Source: Actinomycetota bacterium (GTDB lineage Bacteria > Actinomycetota > Actinomycetes > Nanopelagicales > Nanopelagicaceae). From it: a stretch of DNA of 10,299 bases. Under the pieces are notes generated by a model. It had not been told where the DNA came from. It searched no databases and saw only the letters and a program-made list of their open reading frames with translations. Shown here piece after piece: positions 1 through 6,422 of the stretch; the first letter of the stretch is position 1; every line of letters starts with the position of its first letter. The position numbers and the translations under genes are program-made. The DNA is taken from contig WLDY01000013.1 in the NCBI GenBank assembly GCA_009704555.1, forward strand, positions 1 through 10,299, given 5' to 3'.

Positions 1-1259
1 ACCCTCTCATCGACCCCGTGGAAGAGTGACATGAAGTCCATATCTGCAGGGATCTTGAGTGGACTGAAACCAAAACCAGTGATGCCGATATCCGAGAGCG
101 CCTTGTTATCGGTGCCGCCACTCATGAGGTACGGGACTGGAACACCTTCCGGATCCTCAACCCGAATCGCTTCACACATCGCTTCCACGAGGGGTCCAGA
201 GAAATCGAACTCCAGCGCCTTGTCTCGAACCAGCATCTCGATTTCGACATCAGGCCCGACTAAGGACTTCATGGTCTGAGTCATCTCATCTTCGAACTCC
301 GGCAAGAACCGTCCATCGACGACCGCGGATGCGCTCTGCGGCACGACATTCGCCTTATATCCCGCCTCAAGCATTGAAGGATTAGCTGTGTTCTGTAGCG
401 TCGCACCGATCATCTTGGTCATGCCACCGAAATACTTGAGGTAGCTGCGGAGGTTCTTCGGATCGAAGGTCTCCCCCATCGCCTCAGCAACGTTCTTCAT
501 CAAGATCGTCGCAGTTCGAGTGGCGCGTTCCGGCCATGCGAAACTCCCGATGCGGGATAAGGCTTCAGAGAGTTTCACGACGGCATTGTCGGTTGTGATC
601 ATCGAACCGTGACTTGCGGTTCCGTGCGCATTGAGCTTCATCCAATGGATGCCCTTCTCCGCACTCTCGATGAGATAGAGCCTCTTTCCATTCGGCAGGG
701 TCAGTGAGAACCCACCCACCTCGGAGACAGCTTCGGTGCAACCCTCGAAGAGCTCTGGACGATTCTTCACCAACCATCGACTGCCGAAGATCGAACCCGC
801 TTCCTCGTCCGCGAAGAATGCAAGGACCATGTCGCGCTCGGGTTGGTAACCAGACTGTGCCCAGAGACGGACGATCGCAAGGATCATCGCGTCCATGTTC
901 TTCATATCCACGGCGCCACGCCCCCAAACACAACCATCTTTGATGACTCCGCCGAAAGGATCGACGCTCCAATCATCAGCGTTGGCAGGCACGACATCGA
1001 TATGCCCATGGAGGACGAGCCCAGGACGTGAGGGATCTTTCCCCTTGATTCGACCGACCACATTGACGCGATTTGGGGCCGTTTCAATGATCTCGTTCGG
1101 GATGCCGACCTCACTCAGTAACGATGAGACGTATTCAGCTATTGCTTTCTCATCGCCCTTGCCTTCACCGAAGTTGACGCTGGGAATGCGGATCAATTCC
1201 TGACAGATCCGCACCGTCTCGTTCTGCAGTCTTTCCAATTCTTCGTGCGTGAGGTCCAT
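1..1259 (-). CDS. M20/M25/M40-family zinc metallopeptidase (C-terminus cut by window edge)
   Basis: Cytosolic metal-dependent amidohydrolase or peptidase of the ArgE/DapE/Acy1/CPG2 superfamily; the exact substrate cannot be read from sequence. The minus frame is open from the ATG at 1259 to the window edge (419 codons plus 2 nt). Family motifs run in order: HGHIDVVP at residues 84-91 (zinc ligand H86, D88), GRGAVDMK at 113-120 (bridging D118), DEE at 151-153 (general base and metal ligand), GGTDNK, and FHGVDER at the very end, which supplies the last zinc-binding His. Members are about 430-450 residues long, so probably only a short tail is missing. There is no signal peptide. The start is supported by alignment of the N-terminal helix and QELIRIPS motif. 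No Shine-Dalgarno is seen, but a TACCCT hexamer ends exactly 6 nt before the ATG, suggesting a leaderless mRNA. The gene is divergent from tRNA-Leu. Confidence 0.93.
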   Translation of the reverse strand, partial: MDLTHEELERLQNETVRICQELIRIPSVNFGEGKGDEKAIAEYVSSLLSEVGIPNEIIETAPNRVNVVGRIKGKDPSRPGLVLHGHIDVVPANADDWSVDPFGGVIKDGCVWGRGAVDMKNMDAMILAIVRLWAQSGYQPERDMVLAFFADEEAGSIFGSRWLVKNRPELFEGCTEAVSEVGGFSLTLPNGKRLYLIESAEKGIHWMKLNAHGTASHGSMITTDNAVVKLSEALSRIGSFAWPERATRTATILMKNVAEAMGETFDPKNLRSYLKYFGGMTKMIGATLQNTANPSMLEAGYKANVVPQSASAVVDGRFLPEFEDEMTQTMKSLVGPDVEIEMLVRDKALEFDFSGPLVEAMCEAIRVEDPEGVPVPYLMSGGTDNKALSDIGITGFGFSPLKIPADMDFMSLFHGVDER

Positions 1260-1261
1260 AG

Positions 1262-1291
1262 GTGAAGGGTATTCCGGCCCGGTGATAGAGT
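1262..1291 (+). promoter_or_regulatory. Candidate promoter of tRNA-Leu (and perhaps apt-tdk)
   Basis: A TAGAGT hexamer at 1286-1291 fits a -10 element and would start transcription near 1298, a few bases before the mature tRNA 5' end at 1302. A weak -35-like GTGAAG lies at 1262-1267, 18 bp upstream (3 of 6 consensus bases). It overlaps the candidate -10 of the divergent M20 gene. The tRNA needs a promoter in the 42 bp available, which makes this placement plausible, but the match is poor. Confidence 0.3.
1266..1271 (-). promoter_or_regulatory. Candidate -10 element for a leaderless M20 peptidase mRNA
   Basis: Read on the minus strand, TACCCT (fits TAnnnT) is followed by six bases and then the ATG at 1259, so a typical transcription start would fall on or next to the A of the start codon. 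There is no Shine-Dalgarno in this stretch. The site rests on position and motif only; hexamers this loose occur often by chance. Confidence 0.35.
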
Positions 1292-1301
1292 GCGCCCTTG
1301 C

Positions 1302-1386
1302 GTCCGGGTGGCGGAATTGGCAGACGCGCTAGCTTGAGGTGCTAGTGCCCGATAAGGGCTTCGGGGTTCAAGTCCCCGTTCGGACA
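1302..1386 (+). tRNA. tRNA-Leu (anticodon GAG)
   Basis: A full class II cloverleaf can be drawn. The acceptor stem pairs GTCCGGG (1302-1308) with TTCGGAC (1379-1385), including two G-T pairs, with discriminator A at 1386 as expected for leucine. The anticodon stem CTAGC/GCTAG (1329-1333/1341-1345) holds the loop TTGAGGT, giving anticodon GAG at 1336-1338, which reads CUC and CUU. The long variable arm has a perfect GCCC/GGGC stem (1347-1359), the mark of Leu/Ser/Tyr tRNAs. The T arm is CGGGG-TTCAAGT-CCCCG (1362-1378). The 3' CCA is not encoded, since CGC follows, so it must be added after transcription. apt begins only about 31 nt downstream on the same strand. Confidence 0.97.
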
Positions 1387-1407
1387 CGCTTGGTTTCATG
1401 ATTGCCG

Positions 1408-1415
1408 GGAGGTGA
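1408..1415 (+). promoter_or_regulatory. Strong Shine-Dalgarno that fixes the apt start
   Basis: GGAGGTGA is a full match to the anti-Shine-Dalgarno core. It overlaps the first possible GTG (1412), ruling that codon out as the likely start, and sits 5 nt (measured from GGAGG) before the in-frame GTG at 1418. Confidence 0.75.
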
Positions 1416-1417
1416 GA

Positions 1418-2008
1418 GTGGTCACCGCCTCCGATGGTTCCACCGCAAATTCCTTCAATCCTAAAGTTCCTCGAACCAGTGAAATTGATCTCTCCTCCCT
1501 TATCGCGGCGGTTCCCGACTATCCAAAGCCTGGAATCCTCTTCAAGGACATCACGCCACTCCTTGCTAATGGTGATGCGCTGACACTCGCCATTGACCTG
1601 CTCGCAGATTTCTTCAGAGTCACTGAAAGTGACGCGATTGCCGGCATTGAAGCAAGAGGATTCATCTTGGGGGCGGCAGTGGCTTCAGCCCTCGGAATCG
1701 GTTTCATACCGTTGCGCAAGCCCGGAAAGTCGCCACGCCCAGTTCATACGGTCCGTTACGCCCTTGAATATGGAGAGGATGAACTGCAAGTTCACCGCCA
1801 TCTTCTGGAACCTGGGATGCGCATTGGAATCATCGATGACGTCCTAGCAACTGGCGGTACAGCGGCGGCGAGCATTGAGCTGATCGAGAAGGCGCAAGCA
1901 AATCCGGTTGGATTCGCTTGCCTTTTGGAGCTTGGCGCACTGGGTGGTCGGGAGAGGTTGGCGAGGAGAGATGCGAATATGCCCATCCACGCTCTCATCG
2001 TGCAATGA
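1418..2008 (+). CDS. apt: Adenine phosphoribosyltransferase
   Basis: Cytosolic purine-salvage enzyme: adenine + PRPP gives AMP + diphosphate. The 196-residue product carries the APRT pattern throughout: VPDYPKPGILFKDITPLL near the N-terminus, EARGFILGAAVA, the flexible-loop region LRKPGKSPR...YALEYGEDELQVH, and the PRPP-binding loop DDVLATGGT at residues 140-148. The usual length is about 170-185, so this one has roughly 20 extra N-terminal residues of low conservation. The in-frame GTG at 1412 would add two residues but lies inside the Shine-Dalgarno, so GTG 1418 is preferred. The gene lies between tRNA-Leu (31 nt upstream) and tdk (33 nt downstream), suggesting a salvage unit that may share the tRNA promoter. 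No PurR- or riboswitch-like element is visible. Confidence 0.95.
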   Translation: MVTASDGSTANSFNPKVPRTSEIDLSSLIAAVPDYPKPGILFKDITPLLANGDALTLAIDLLADFFRVTESDAIAGIEARGFILGAAVASALGIGFIPLRKPGKSPRPVHTVRYALEYGEDELQVHRHLLEPGMRIGIIDDVLATGGTAAASIELIEKAQANPVGFACLLELGALGGRERLARRDANMPIHALIVQ

Positions 2009-2041
2009 TCTTGCGGTGCCGGCTGCTAAAGGAACCCATCT

Positions 2042-2731
2042 GTGGCTGAATTGATCTATTACTGCGGCACGATGGACTCCGGAAAGTCCACACTGGCCTT
2101 GCAAACTGCCCACAACCACCGCAGTCGTGGTCGCACCGGATTGATCTTCACATCTCAGGATCGCGCTGGTTCCGGGACCATCTCTTCAAGATTGGGGTTG
2201 CGTACTGAGGCGATCGAGGTATCAGCTGGTTTTGATCTCCATAGGTTCGTCGTCGACAAGCTCTCGGTCGGAGAGCGCATCGATTATGTGATCTGCGATG
2301 AGGCGCAGTTCTACTCTGAGGCGCAGATCGAAGGCCTTGCTCGTATCGCTGACGGTCTGGGAATAGATGTCTACGCCTTCGGCATCCTCACTGATTTCAG
2401 GACCCGACTCTTTCCAGGTTCAGCGCGCCTTGTCGAACTGGCTGATCGCGTGCAAACCCTTCAGGTGGAGGCTCTTTGTTGGTGTGGTGAACGGGCGACA
2501 CACAATGCCCGAACCATCAACGGTGAGATGGTTACCGAAGGTGATCAGGTCCTTGTGGGCGATACAAGTTCGGCATCGAGTCCCTCTTTGATCGCCTACG
2601 AAGTCCTCTGCAGAAGACATCACATGCGGAAGGTGACGCAAGGAAACGGCGCTCATTCAGCTAATCGAGAAACGCTCCCTTTCCAGTCCAACTCGGGTTT
2701 GGATCGTTCTGATGGTGGTGCAACCCGTTAG
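2042..2731 (+). CDS. tdk: Thymidine kinase (type II)
   Basis: Phosphorylates thymidine to dTMP with ATP in pyrimidine deoxynucleoside salvage. The 229-residue product has the type II P-loop GTMDSGKST at residues 9-17 (the GTMD form is usual in actinobacterial enzymes), the DEAQFY motif at 86-91 with catalytic Glu87, and a zinc ribbon made from CWC at 146-148 and CRRHH at 190-194. The lasso region between them includes THNAR. The GTG start at 2042 is preceded by AAAGGA about 8 nt away. About 30 residues after the zinc ribbon form a polar, Ser/Asn/Gly-rich tail with no recognisable domain, probably disordered. It follows apt by 33 nt and is probably co-transcribed. Its TAG stop at 2729-2731 overlaps the stop of the convergent DUF554 gene, and no terminator hairpin is visible there. 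Confidence 0.95.
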   Translation: MAELIYYCGTMDSGKSTLALQTAHNHRSRGRTGLIFTSQDRAGSGTISSRLGLRTEAIEVSAGFDLHRFVVDKLSVGERIDYVICDEAQFYSEAQIEGLARIADGLGIDVYAFGILTDFRTRLFPGSARLVELADRVQTLQVEALCWCGERATHNARTINGEMVTEGDQVLVGDTSSASSPSLIAYEVLCRRHHMRKVTQGNGAHSANRETLPFQSNSGLDRSDGGATR

Positions 2732-3453
2732 GAAAGCAGCCCTACCGCAATCGGAGCGATCGCTAGCGCAGGAAGCAGATTTCCGATCGCGATCCTTTTG
2801 ATTCCAAGGGTGTAGAGCGAGATTCCCACCAGCAGTGTTCCACCAACCACGGTGAGTGCGATCACTTGGTTCTCATCCAAGATCTCACCAAGACCGAATC
2901 CGATCGCCGTCCAGGAGAGTTGATAGATGGCAACCGGGATGATTGAGAGTCCAACGCTCCATCCGAAGCTGGCTGTGAATGCGATCGTGATGAAAAAATC
3001 TAAGGTGCTTTTGAGGACTAGAAGTTCGATTCCCTCGCCCATTCCATCACTGATGGAACCAAGGATCGCCATAGGTCCGACCACGAAGAGGACCGATGCG
3101 GCAAGGAATCCTTCGACGAATCGGGGATTCTCACCCTTAGAGAAGCGTTGCTTCAATCCTTCCCCGAAGATCGCAATCCGTTCTTCTATCCGCAAAGCGC
3201 TACCCACCAAGGCTCCAGCCGCCAATGAGAAGAGGATGATGAGAATAGGTACCCCCTCGGAGAAGGACTCCTGAAAGTCGCTTCGCCAGAAACGAGAGAG
3301 AGCATCTGCGGCTGCGATCATGGTTATCATCCCCATGGCCTGGGTGACGAGCTCTCGTACCTGCTCACTGAATTTGCGCCCGACAGCCAAACCCAAGAGT
3401 GTGCCGCCAATGATTGCAACCACATTCACGAGAGTGCCTAGCCCTACGAACAT
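2728..3453 (-). CDS. DUF554 family integral membrane protein (YqgA-like)
   Basis: Polytopic inner-membrane protein of unknown function, thought by hydrophobicity alone to be a transporter-like protein. The 241 residues match the DUF554 layout: an N-terminal GTLVNVVAIIGGTLLGLAVG segment, a central GPMAILGSISDG motif followed by LLVLKSTLDFF, then SIIPVAIYQLSW and a C-terminal GNLLPALAIAPI segment. About six to seven hydrophobic spans are visible. Length is typical (about 225-245). The ATG at 3453 begins exactly at the conserved N-terminus. No Shine-Dalgarno precedes it; a TAGACT hexamer within a 10-bp palindrome ends about 7 nt upstream, suggesting a leaderless transcript. It is divergent from the YczE-like gene and convergent with tdk, with the stop codons overlapping. 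Confidence 0.9.
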   Translation of the reverse strand: MFVGLGTLVNVVAIIGGTLLGLAVGRKFSEQVRELVTQAMGMITMIAAADALSRFWRSDFQESFSEGVPILIILFSLAAGALVGSALRIEERIAIFGEGLKQRFSKGENPRFVEGFLAASVLFVVGPMAILGSISDGMGEGIELLVLKSTLDFFITIAFTASFGWSVGLSIIPVAIYQLSWTAIGFGLGEILDENQVIALTVVGGTLLVGISLYTLGIKRIAIGNLLPALAIAPIAVGLLS

Positions 3454-3459
3454 CAGGTC

Positions 3460-3469
3460 AGTCTAGACT
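3460..3469. promoter_or_regulatory. Perfect palindrome AGTCTAGACT: possible shared bidirectional -10 element or operator
   Basis: The 28-bp gap between two divergent membrane-protein genes holds a perfect 10-bp palindrome. Each strand reads TAGACT (4 of 6 bases of TATAAT). On the minus strand this ends 6 nt before the ATG at 3453, so transcription would start at the start codon. On the plus strand it ends 12 nt before the GTG at 3482, giving a leader of about 5 nt. It could equally be a repressor site; sequence alone cannot decide. Confidence 0.4.
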
Positions 3470-3481
3470 CGGCTCGTCATC

Positions 3482-4198
3482 GTGCCAGAACCCGAAAACC
3501 GGATAGAGGCAAGAAAGCGCAAAAGAGTGAATCCTTTGGAGAAAGTCCGGGAGATGTTTCGTCCCCATAGGACGATTCCACAGATGCCTTGGACTGCATC
3601 ACATCCTTGGCAGATTGCTCCGTTTCGCATTTTCATCCTCACGTTTGGACTTGCGATCTTCGGGCTCGGCGATGCCCTCCTTATCGAATCCTCTCTGGGC
3701 AATGCCCCTTGGTCAGTCCTCGCGCAGGGCATCGCGCTCAACTTGGGAACCTCGATTGGATTGGCAACAGTGATGGTGGGAGTGATCGTCCTACTTCTTT
3801 GGATCCCGCTACGGCGAAGACTCGGACTTGGTACCGTGTTCAACATCCTCGTCATCTCTCTCTTCATAGACATCGGACTTCATCTCTTCCCTGTAAGCAC
3901 CCATTGGATCCAAGGAGTTGGCTATGCCTTCCTTGGCATACTCCTTGTGGGTCTTGGTTCTGCGCTCTACCTAACCTGTGGCCTCGGTGCGGGACCTCGA
4001 GATGGCCTCATGACCGGACTCCATGAATTGACGGGCGTGCGGATCGGACGCATTCGTCTCACCCTTGAAGTCATCGTCCTCACCCTGGGCGCGATCTTGG
4101 GTGGGACCGTTGGCATCGGTACCGCTCTCTTCGCTCTCTTTGTCGGGCAATCCGTCGCGATCTGGTTGGGTGTCGTAGCCCGGTCTACCTCGCGGTAA
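3482..4198 (+). CDS. YczE-like integral membrane protein
   Basis: Small polytopic membrane protein of the YczE/YitT-like group; biochemical function unknown. The 238-residue product shows the family hallmarks: LGNAPWSVLAQGIA after the first membrane span, and GLGAGPRDGLMTGLHELTGV followed by IGRIRLTLEV near residues 165-195. About five hydrophobic spans start near residue 47. The first 45 residues are basic and hydrophilic (RKRKR), consistent with a cytosolic N-terminus. The start is uncertain: GTG 3482 has no Shine-Dalgarno but lies close to a possible leaderless promoter, while in-frame ATGs at 3554 (residue 25) and 3584 (residue 35, with AGGA about 10 nt upstream) are alternatives that keep all membrane spans. 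Its downstream neighbour is the purine permease, 93 bp away. Confidence 0.87.
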   Translation: MPEPENRIEARKRKRVNPLEKVREMFRPHRTIPQMPWTASHPWQIAPFRIFILTFGLAIFGLGDALLIESSLGNAPWSVLAQGIALNLGTSIGLATVMVGVIVLLLWIPLRRRLGLGTVFNILVISLFIDIGLHLFPVSTHWIQGVGYAFLGILLVGLGSALYLTCGLGAGPRDGLMTGLHELTGVRIGRIRLTLEVIVLTLGAILGGTVGIGTALFALFVGQSVAIWLGVVARSTSR

Positions 4199-4291
4199 CC
4201 CATAACGTTAAGTCCTTCCCCAGCAAGTCTCCATAAACCCTTCCCCCGGGGTCGAAAACACCCCCGTCACCAAAACAGAAAGGGTAAGTCC
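4199..4291 (+). promoter_or_regulatory. Leader region of the purine permease gene
   Basis: This is the longest gene-free stretch in the window. It contains an 8-bp palindrome TAACGTTA (4203-4210), another, CCCCGGGG (4244-4251), a possible weak -10 CATAAA (4232-4237), and a good Shine-Dalgarno GAAAGGG (4278-4284) 7 nt before the GTG start at 4292. No purine-riboswitch core or PreQ1-like fold could be drawn. TAACGTTA has a central CG as LacI-family operators often do, but 8-bp palindromes arise by chance in a stretch this long. Confidence 0.4.
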
Positions 4292-5725
4292 GTGCTCGAT
4301 TCATATTTCAAGATATCGGAACGTGGCTCTACCGTCGCTCAGGAAGTCCGAGGTGGCGTCGTCACCTTCTTCACGATGGCCTACATCGTGGCGCTCAACC
4401 CACTCATCATCGGGTTGGCGAAGGATGCCGATGGTAAATACATCGGAGGAGGGGACGCTCCCAATCTTGCATTGGTAGCTGCCGCCACCGCCCTGATCGC
4501 TGGAGTCATGTCCATCCTCATGGGAGCTGTTGCGAATTTCCCACTAGCACTCGCAACGGGTCTCGGTCTCAATACATTCGTCGCAGTTGGCATCGCCTCG
4601 CAGATGACGTGGGCCGATGCAATGGGCTTGGTGGTTCTTGAAGGAATCATCATCACAATCCTGGTGCTCACCGGATTCCGTGTCGCAGTCTTCAAAGCTG
4701 TTCCAACACAGCTGAAGATCGCAATTTCAGTCGGTATCGGTCTCTTCATCGCGCTCATCGGATTGGTCGACGCGGGCTTCGTACGCCGTACCGGTCAAGG
4801 TCCCGTCCCTGTCACTCTTGGTGATGGCGGCGAACTTGTCGGTTGGCCTGTCATGGTCTTCGCCCTTGGTCTCTTCCTGACCATCGGCCTCATGGTGAAG
4901 AAGGTCAAGGGCGCACTCTTGATCGGAATCGTGATCGCAACCGGCGTTGCCGTAGCGCTCGAATCCGCATTCAAGATTGGTCCTAGCTTCATTTCACCGA
5001 CAGAATCAAATCCGAAGGGATGGGGCCTCAACATCCCAGCTCTTCCTGAAGAAGTCGTAGCTGTCCCAAGCTTCGATCTCCTCGGGCAGTTCAATCTCTT
5101 TGGTTCGTTCAGCAACATCGGGTTGATTACGGTTCTTCTCTTGATCTTCACCCTCCTTCTTGCTGACTTCTTTGACACGATGGGCACGATGACTGCTATC
5201 GGACACGAGGCAGGCTTGGTCGATAAGGATGGAAACGTTCCCAACGCGGATCGAATCCTTCTCGTCGATTCCCTTGCAGCGGCGGCAGGTGGCGCAGCGT
5301 CTGTTTCATCGAACACCTCATACATCGAGAGTGCGTCAGGAGTCGGTGAAGGTGCTCGAACTGGCCTAGCATCGATCGTCACGGGAATCCTCTTCCTATT
5401 GACTACTTTCCTCGCTCCACTCGTTTCGATCATCCCTTACGAAGCAGCAACTCCAGCTCTGATCATCGTCGGCTTCTTGATGATGACTCAGATCAAAGAG
5501 ATCGATTGGCAAGATTATGGAATCGGAATTCCTGCTTTCTTGACCATCATCCTGATGCCATTCACCTACAACATCGCTGTCGGTATTGGCGCAGGTTTCG
5601 TAAGCCACGTCGTGATACGCCTCGTTCAGGGCAAGATCAAGGATGTACATCCACTCTTGCTCTTGGTCTCGGGACTATTCATGATCTATTTCCTTTCCTC
5701 ACCGATCAATACTTGGGTCGGTTAG
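4292..5725 (+). CDS. NCS2/AzgA-family purine (adenine/guanine/hypoxanthine) permease
   Basis: Inner-membrane importer for purine bases, probably proton-coupled, of the AzgA-like branch that includes PbuG, PbuO and GhxP. The 477-residue length is typical, with about 13-14 hydrophobic spans. Diagnostic motifs are TFFTMAYIVALNP at about residues 26-38, the GLGLNTFVA loop, ADFFDTMGTM at 291-300 (substrate-binding half-helix), and SSNTSYIESASGVGEGARTG from 339. The exact purine preference cannot be assigned. The GTG start has GAAAGGG 7 nt upstream and gives the expected N-terminus (FKISERGSTVAQEVRGG). It is probably transcribed alone or from the YczE-like gene, and it ends at a strong terminator 13 nt after the TAG stop. 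Functionally it matches apt, which would trap imported adenine as AMP. Confidence 0.95.
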   Translation: MLDSYFKISERGSTVAQEVRGGVVTFFTMAYIVALNPLIIGLAKDADGKYIGGGDAPNLALVAAATALIAGVMSILMGAVANFPLALATGLGLNTFVAVGIASQMTWADAMGLVVLEGIIITILVLTGFRVAVFKAVPTQLKIAISVGIGLFIALIGLVDAGFVRRTGQGPVPVTLGDGGELVGWPVMVFALGLFLTIGLMVKKVKGALLIGIVIATGVAVALESAFKIGPSFISPTESNPKGWGLNIPALPEEVVAVPSFDLLGQFNLFGSFSNIGLITVLLLIFTLLLADFFDTMGTMTAIGHEAGLVDKDGNVPNADRILLVDSLAAAAGGAASVSSNTSYIESASGVGEGARTGLASIVTGILFLLTTFLAPLVSIIPYEAATPALIIVGFLMMTQIKEIDWQDYGIGIPAFLTIILMPFTYNIAVGIGAGFVSHVVIRLVQGKIKDVHPLLLLVSGLFMIYFLSSPINTWVG

Positions 5726-5738
5726 TCCAAGGAATATC

Positions 5739-5772
5739 GAAGGGCCCGAGGAGACTCGGGCCCTTCTCTTTT
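5739..5772 (+). terminator. Strong intrinsic terminator after the purine permease
   Basis: A perfect 12-bp stem GAAGGGCCCGAG/CTCGGGCCCTTC (5739-5750 and 5755-5766) with loop GAGA is followed directly by TCTTTT (5767-5772). This is a classic rho-independent terminator on the plus strand. On the minus strand the hairpin is also present but is followed by GATATTCC rather than a T-tract, so it should serve ung weakly if at all. Its last T is also the first plus-strand base of the ung stop triplet. Confidence 0.93.
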
Positions 5773-6422
5773 CACCAGAAGATCTCGTGATCGAGAAGTG
5801 CGTTGACCTTTGAGAAAGGTTTCGAACCGAAGAAACCCCGATGGGCTGAGAGTGGACTCGGGTGAGCGCTAAGGATGGCGCGATCGCCGAAAGATGGTTG
5901 CACCGATTGGGCTGACTTTCCCCAAAGCAATCCGACTGCCCCACGATTGGCCACTTCAGTAATGATCTGGCTCGTGATCCGCTCCCACCCAAGTCCCGAG
6001 TGAGCGTTGCTTTCACCGACCTTGGTAGAGAGGCAACGATTGAGAAGGAGGACTCCCTGCTCCTGCCAAGAAAGTAGGGAGGGTGCTGGGTCCTCTCCCC
6101 CAACGTCATCTCGTCGTTCTTTGAAGATGTTTCGTAACGAACCCGGAAGCGGGCGAGTCGAGTTAGAAACTGCGAAGGCTCTTCCGATGGCGTGCTCTGG
6201 ATCTGGGTAGGGATCTTGCCCCAAGATCACCACACGTACGTCATCGGGTTCAAGATCAAGAGCGGCAAAGATCTGATCGCGTCGTGGTGAGAGCTGGAAT
6301 CCAGCCTCTTCCTCTCTTCGTAGAGATGCATCGATGGAATTGATCTCATCTTCGAAAGGAAAAAGCAAAGCTCGCCAAGCCGGCGGTATCAACTCAAATA
6401 GCGCGAGCGAAGTAGCGACCAA
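5772..6422 (-). CDS. ung: Uracil-DNA glycosylase (family 1)
   Basis: Excises uracil from DNA to start base-excision repair. Numbered from the TTG at 6422 (216 residues), the product carries the water-activating motif GQDPYP at 68-73 (catalytic Asp70), LLLNRCLSTKVGESNAHSGLGWE, LLWGKSAQ, and the DNA-intercalation motif HPSPLS at 187-192 (catalytic His187), followed by GFFGSKPFSKVN. This is the standard family 1 order and length. The start is unresolved: the frame opens at GTG 6473, which would overlap the ABC ATPase gene by 80 nt; TTG 6422 overlaps by 29 nt; TTG 6392 begins one base after that gene's stop but leaves almost no residues before the conserved PPAW. None has a clear Shine-Dalgarno, so translation is probably coupled to the upstream ABC gene. 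Confidence 0.93.
   Translation of the reverse strand: MVATSLALFELIPPAWRALLFPFEDEINSIDASLRREEEAGFQLSPRRDQIFAALDLEPDDVRVVILGQDPYPDPEHAIGRAFAVSNSTRPLPGSLRNIFKERRDDVGGEDPAPSLLSWQEQGVLLLNRCLSTKVGESNAHSGLGWERITSQIITEVANRGAVGLLWGKSAQSVQPSFGDRAILSAHPSPLSAHRGFFGSKPFSKVNALLDHEIFW

Noticed and set aside
565..972. 135-codon minus-strand frame within the M20 peptidase
   Set aside because: It is in another frame of the same strand; the M20 frame there carries the catalytic motifs and continues unbroken to the window edge.
1412..1417. GTG 1412 as the apt start
   Set aside because: It lies inside the GGAGGTGA Shine-Dalgarno, so a ribosome bound there would start further downstream, at 1418.
3463..3873. 136-codon minus-strand frame opposite the YczE-like gene
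   Set aside because: It is antisense to a gene with strong family motifs, is basic and Ser/Arg-rich, and extends across the divergent promoter region. It is a shadow frame.
4199..4291. Purine riboswitch ahead of the permease
   Set aside because: I could not place the conserved core and loop-loop elements of the purine riboswitch in the 93 bp available.
4795..5433. Open frame of 212 codons on the minus strand inside the purine permease
   Set aside because: It is the antisense shadow of a clearly conserved membrane-protein gene; its composition (Arg/Pro/Thr-rich, low complexity) matches no family and there is no ribosome binding site.
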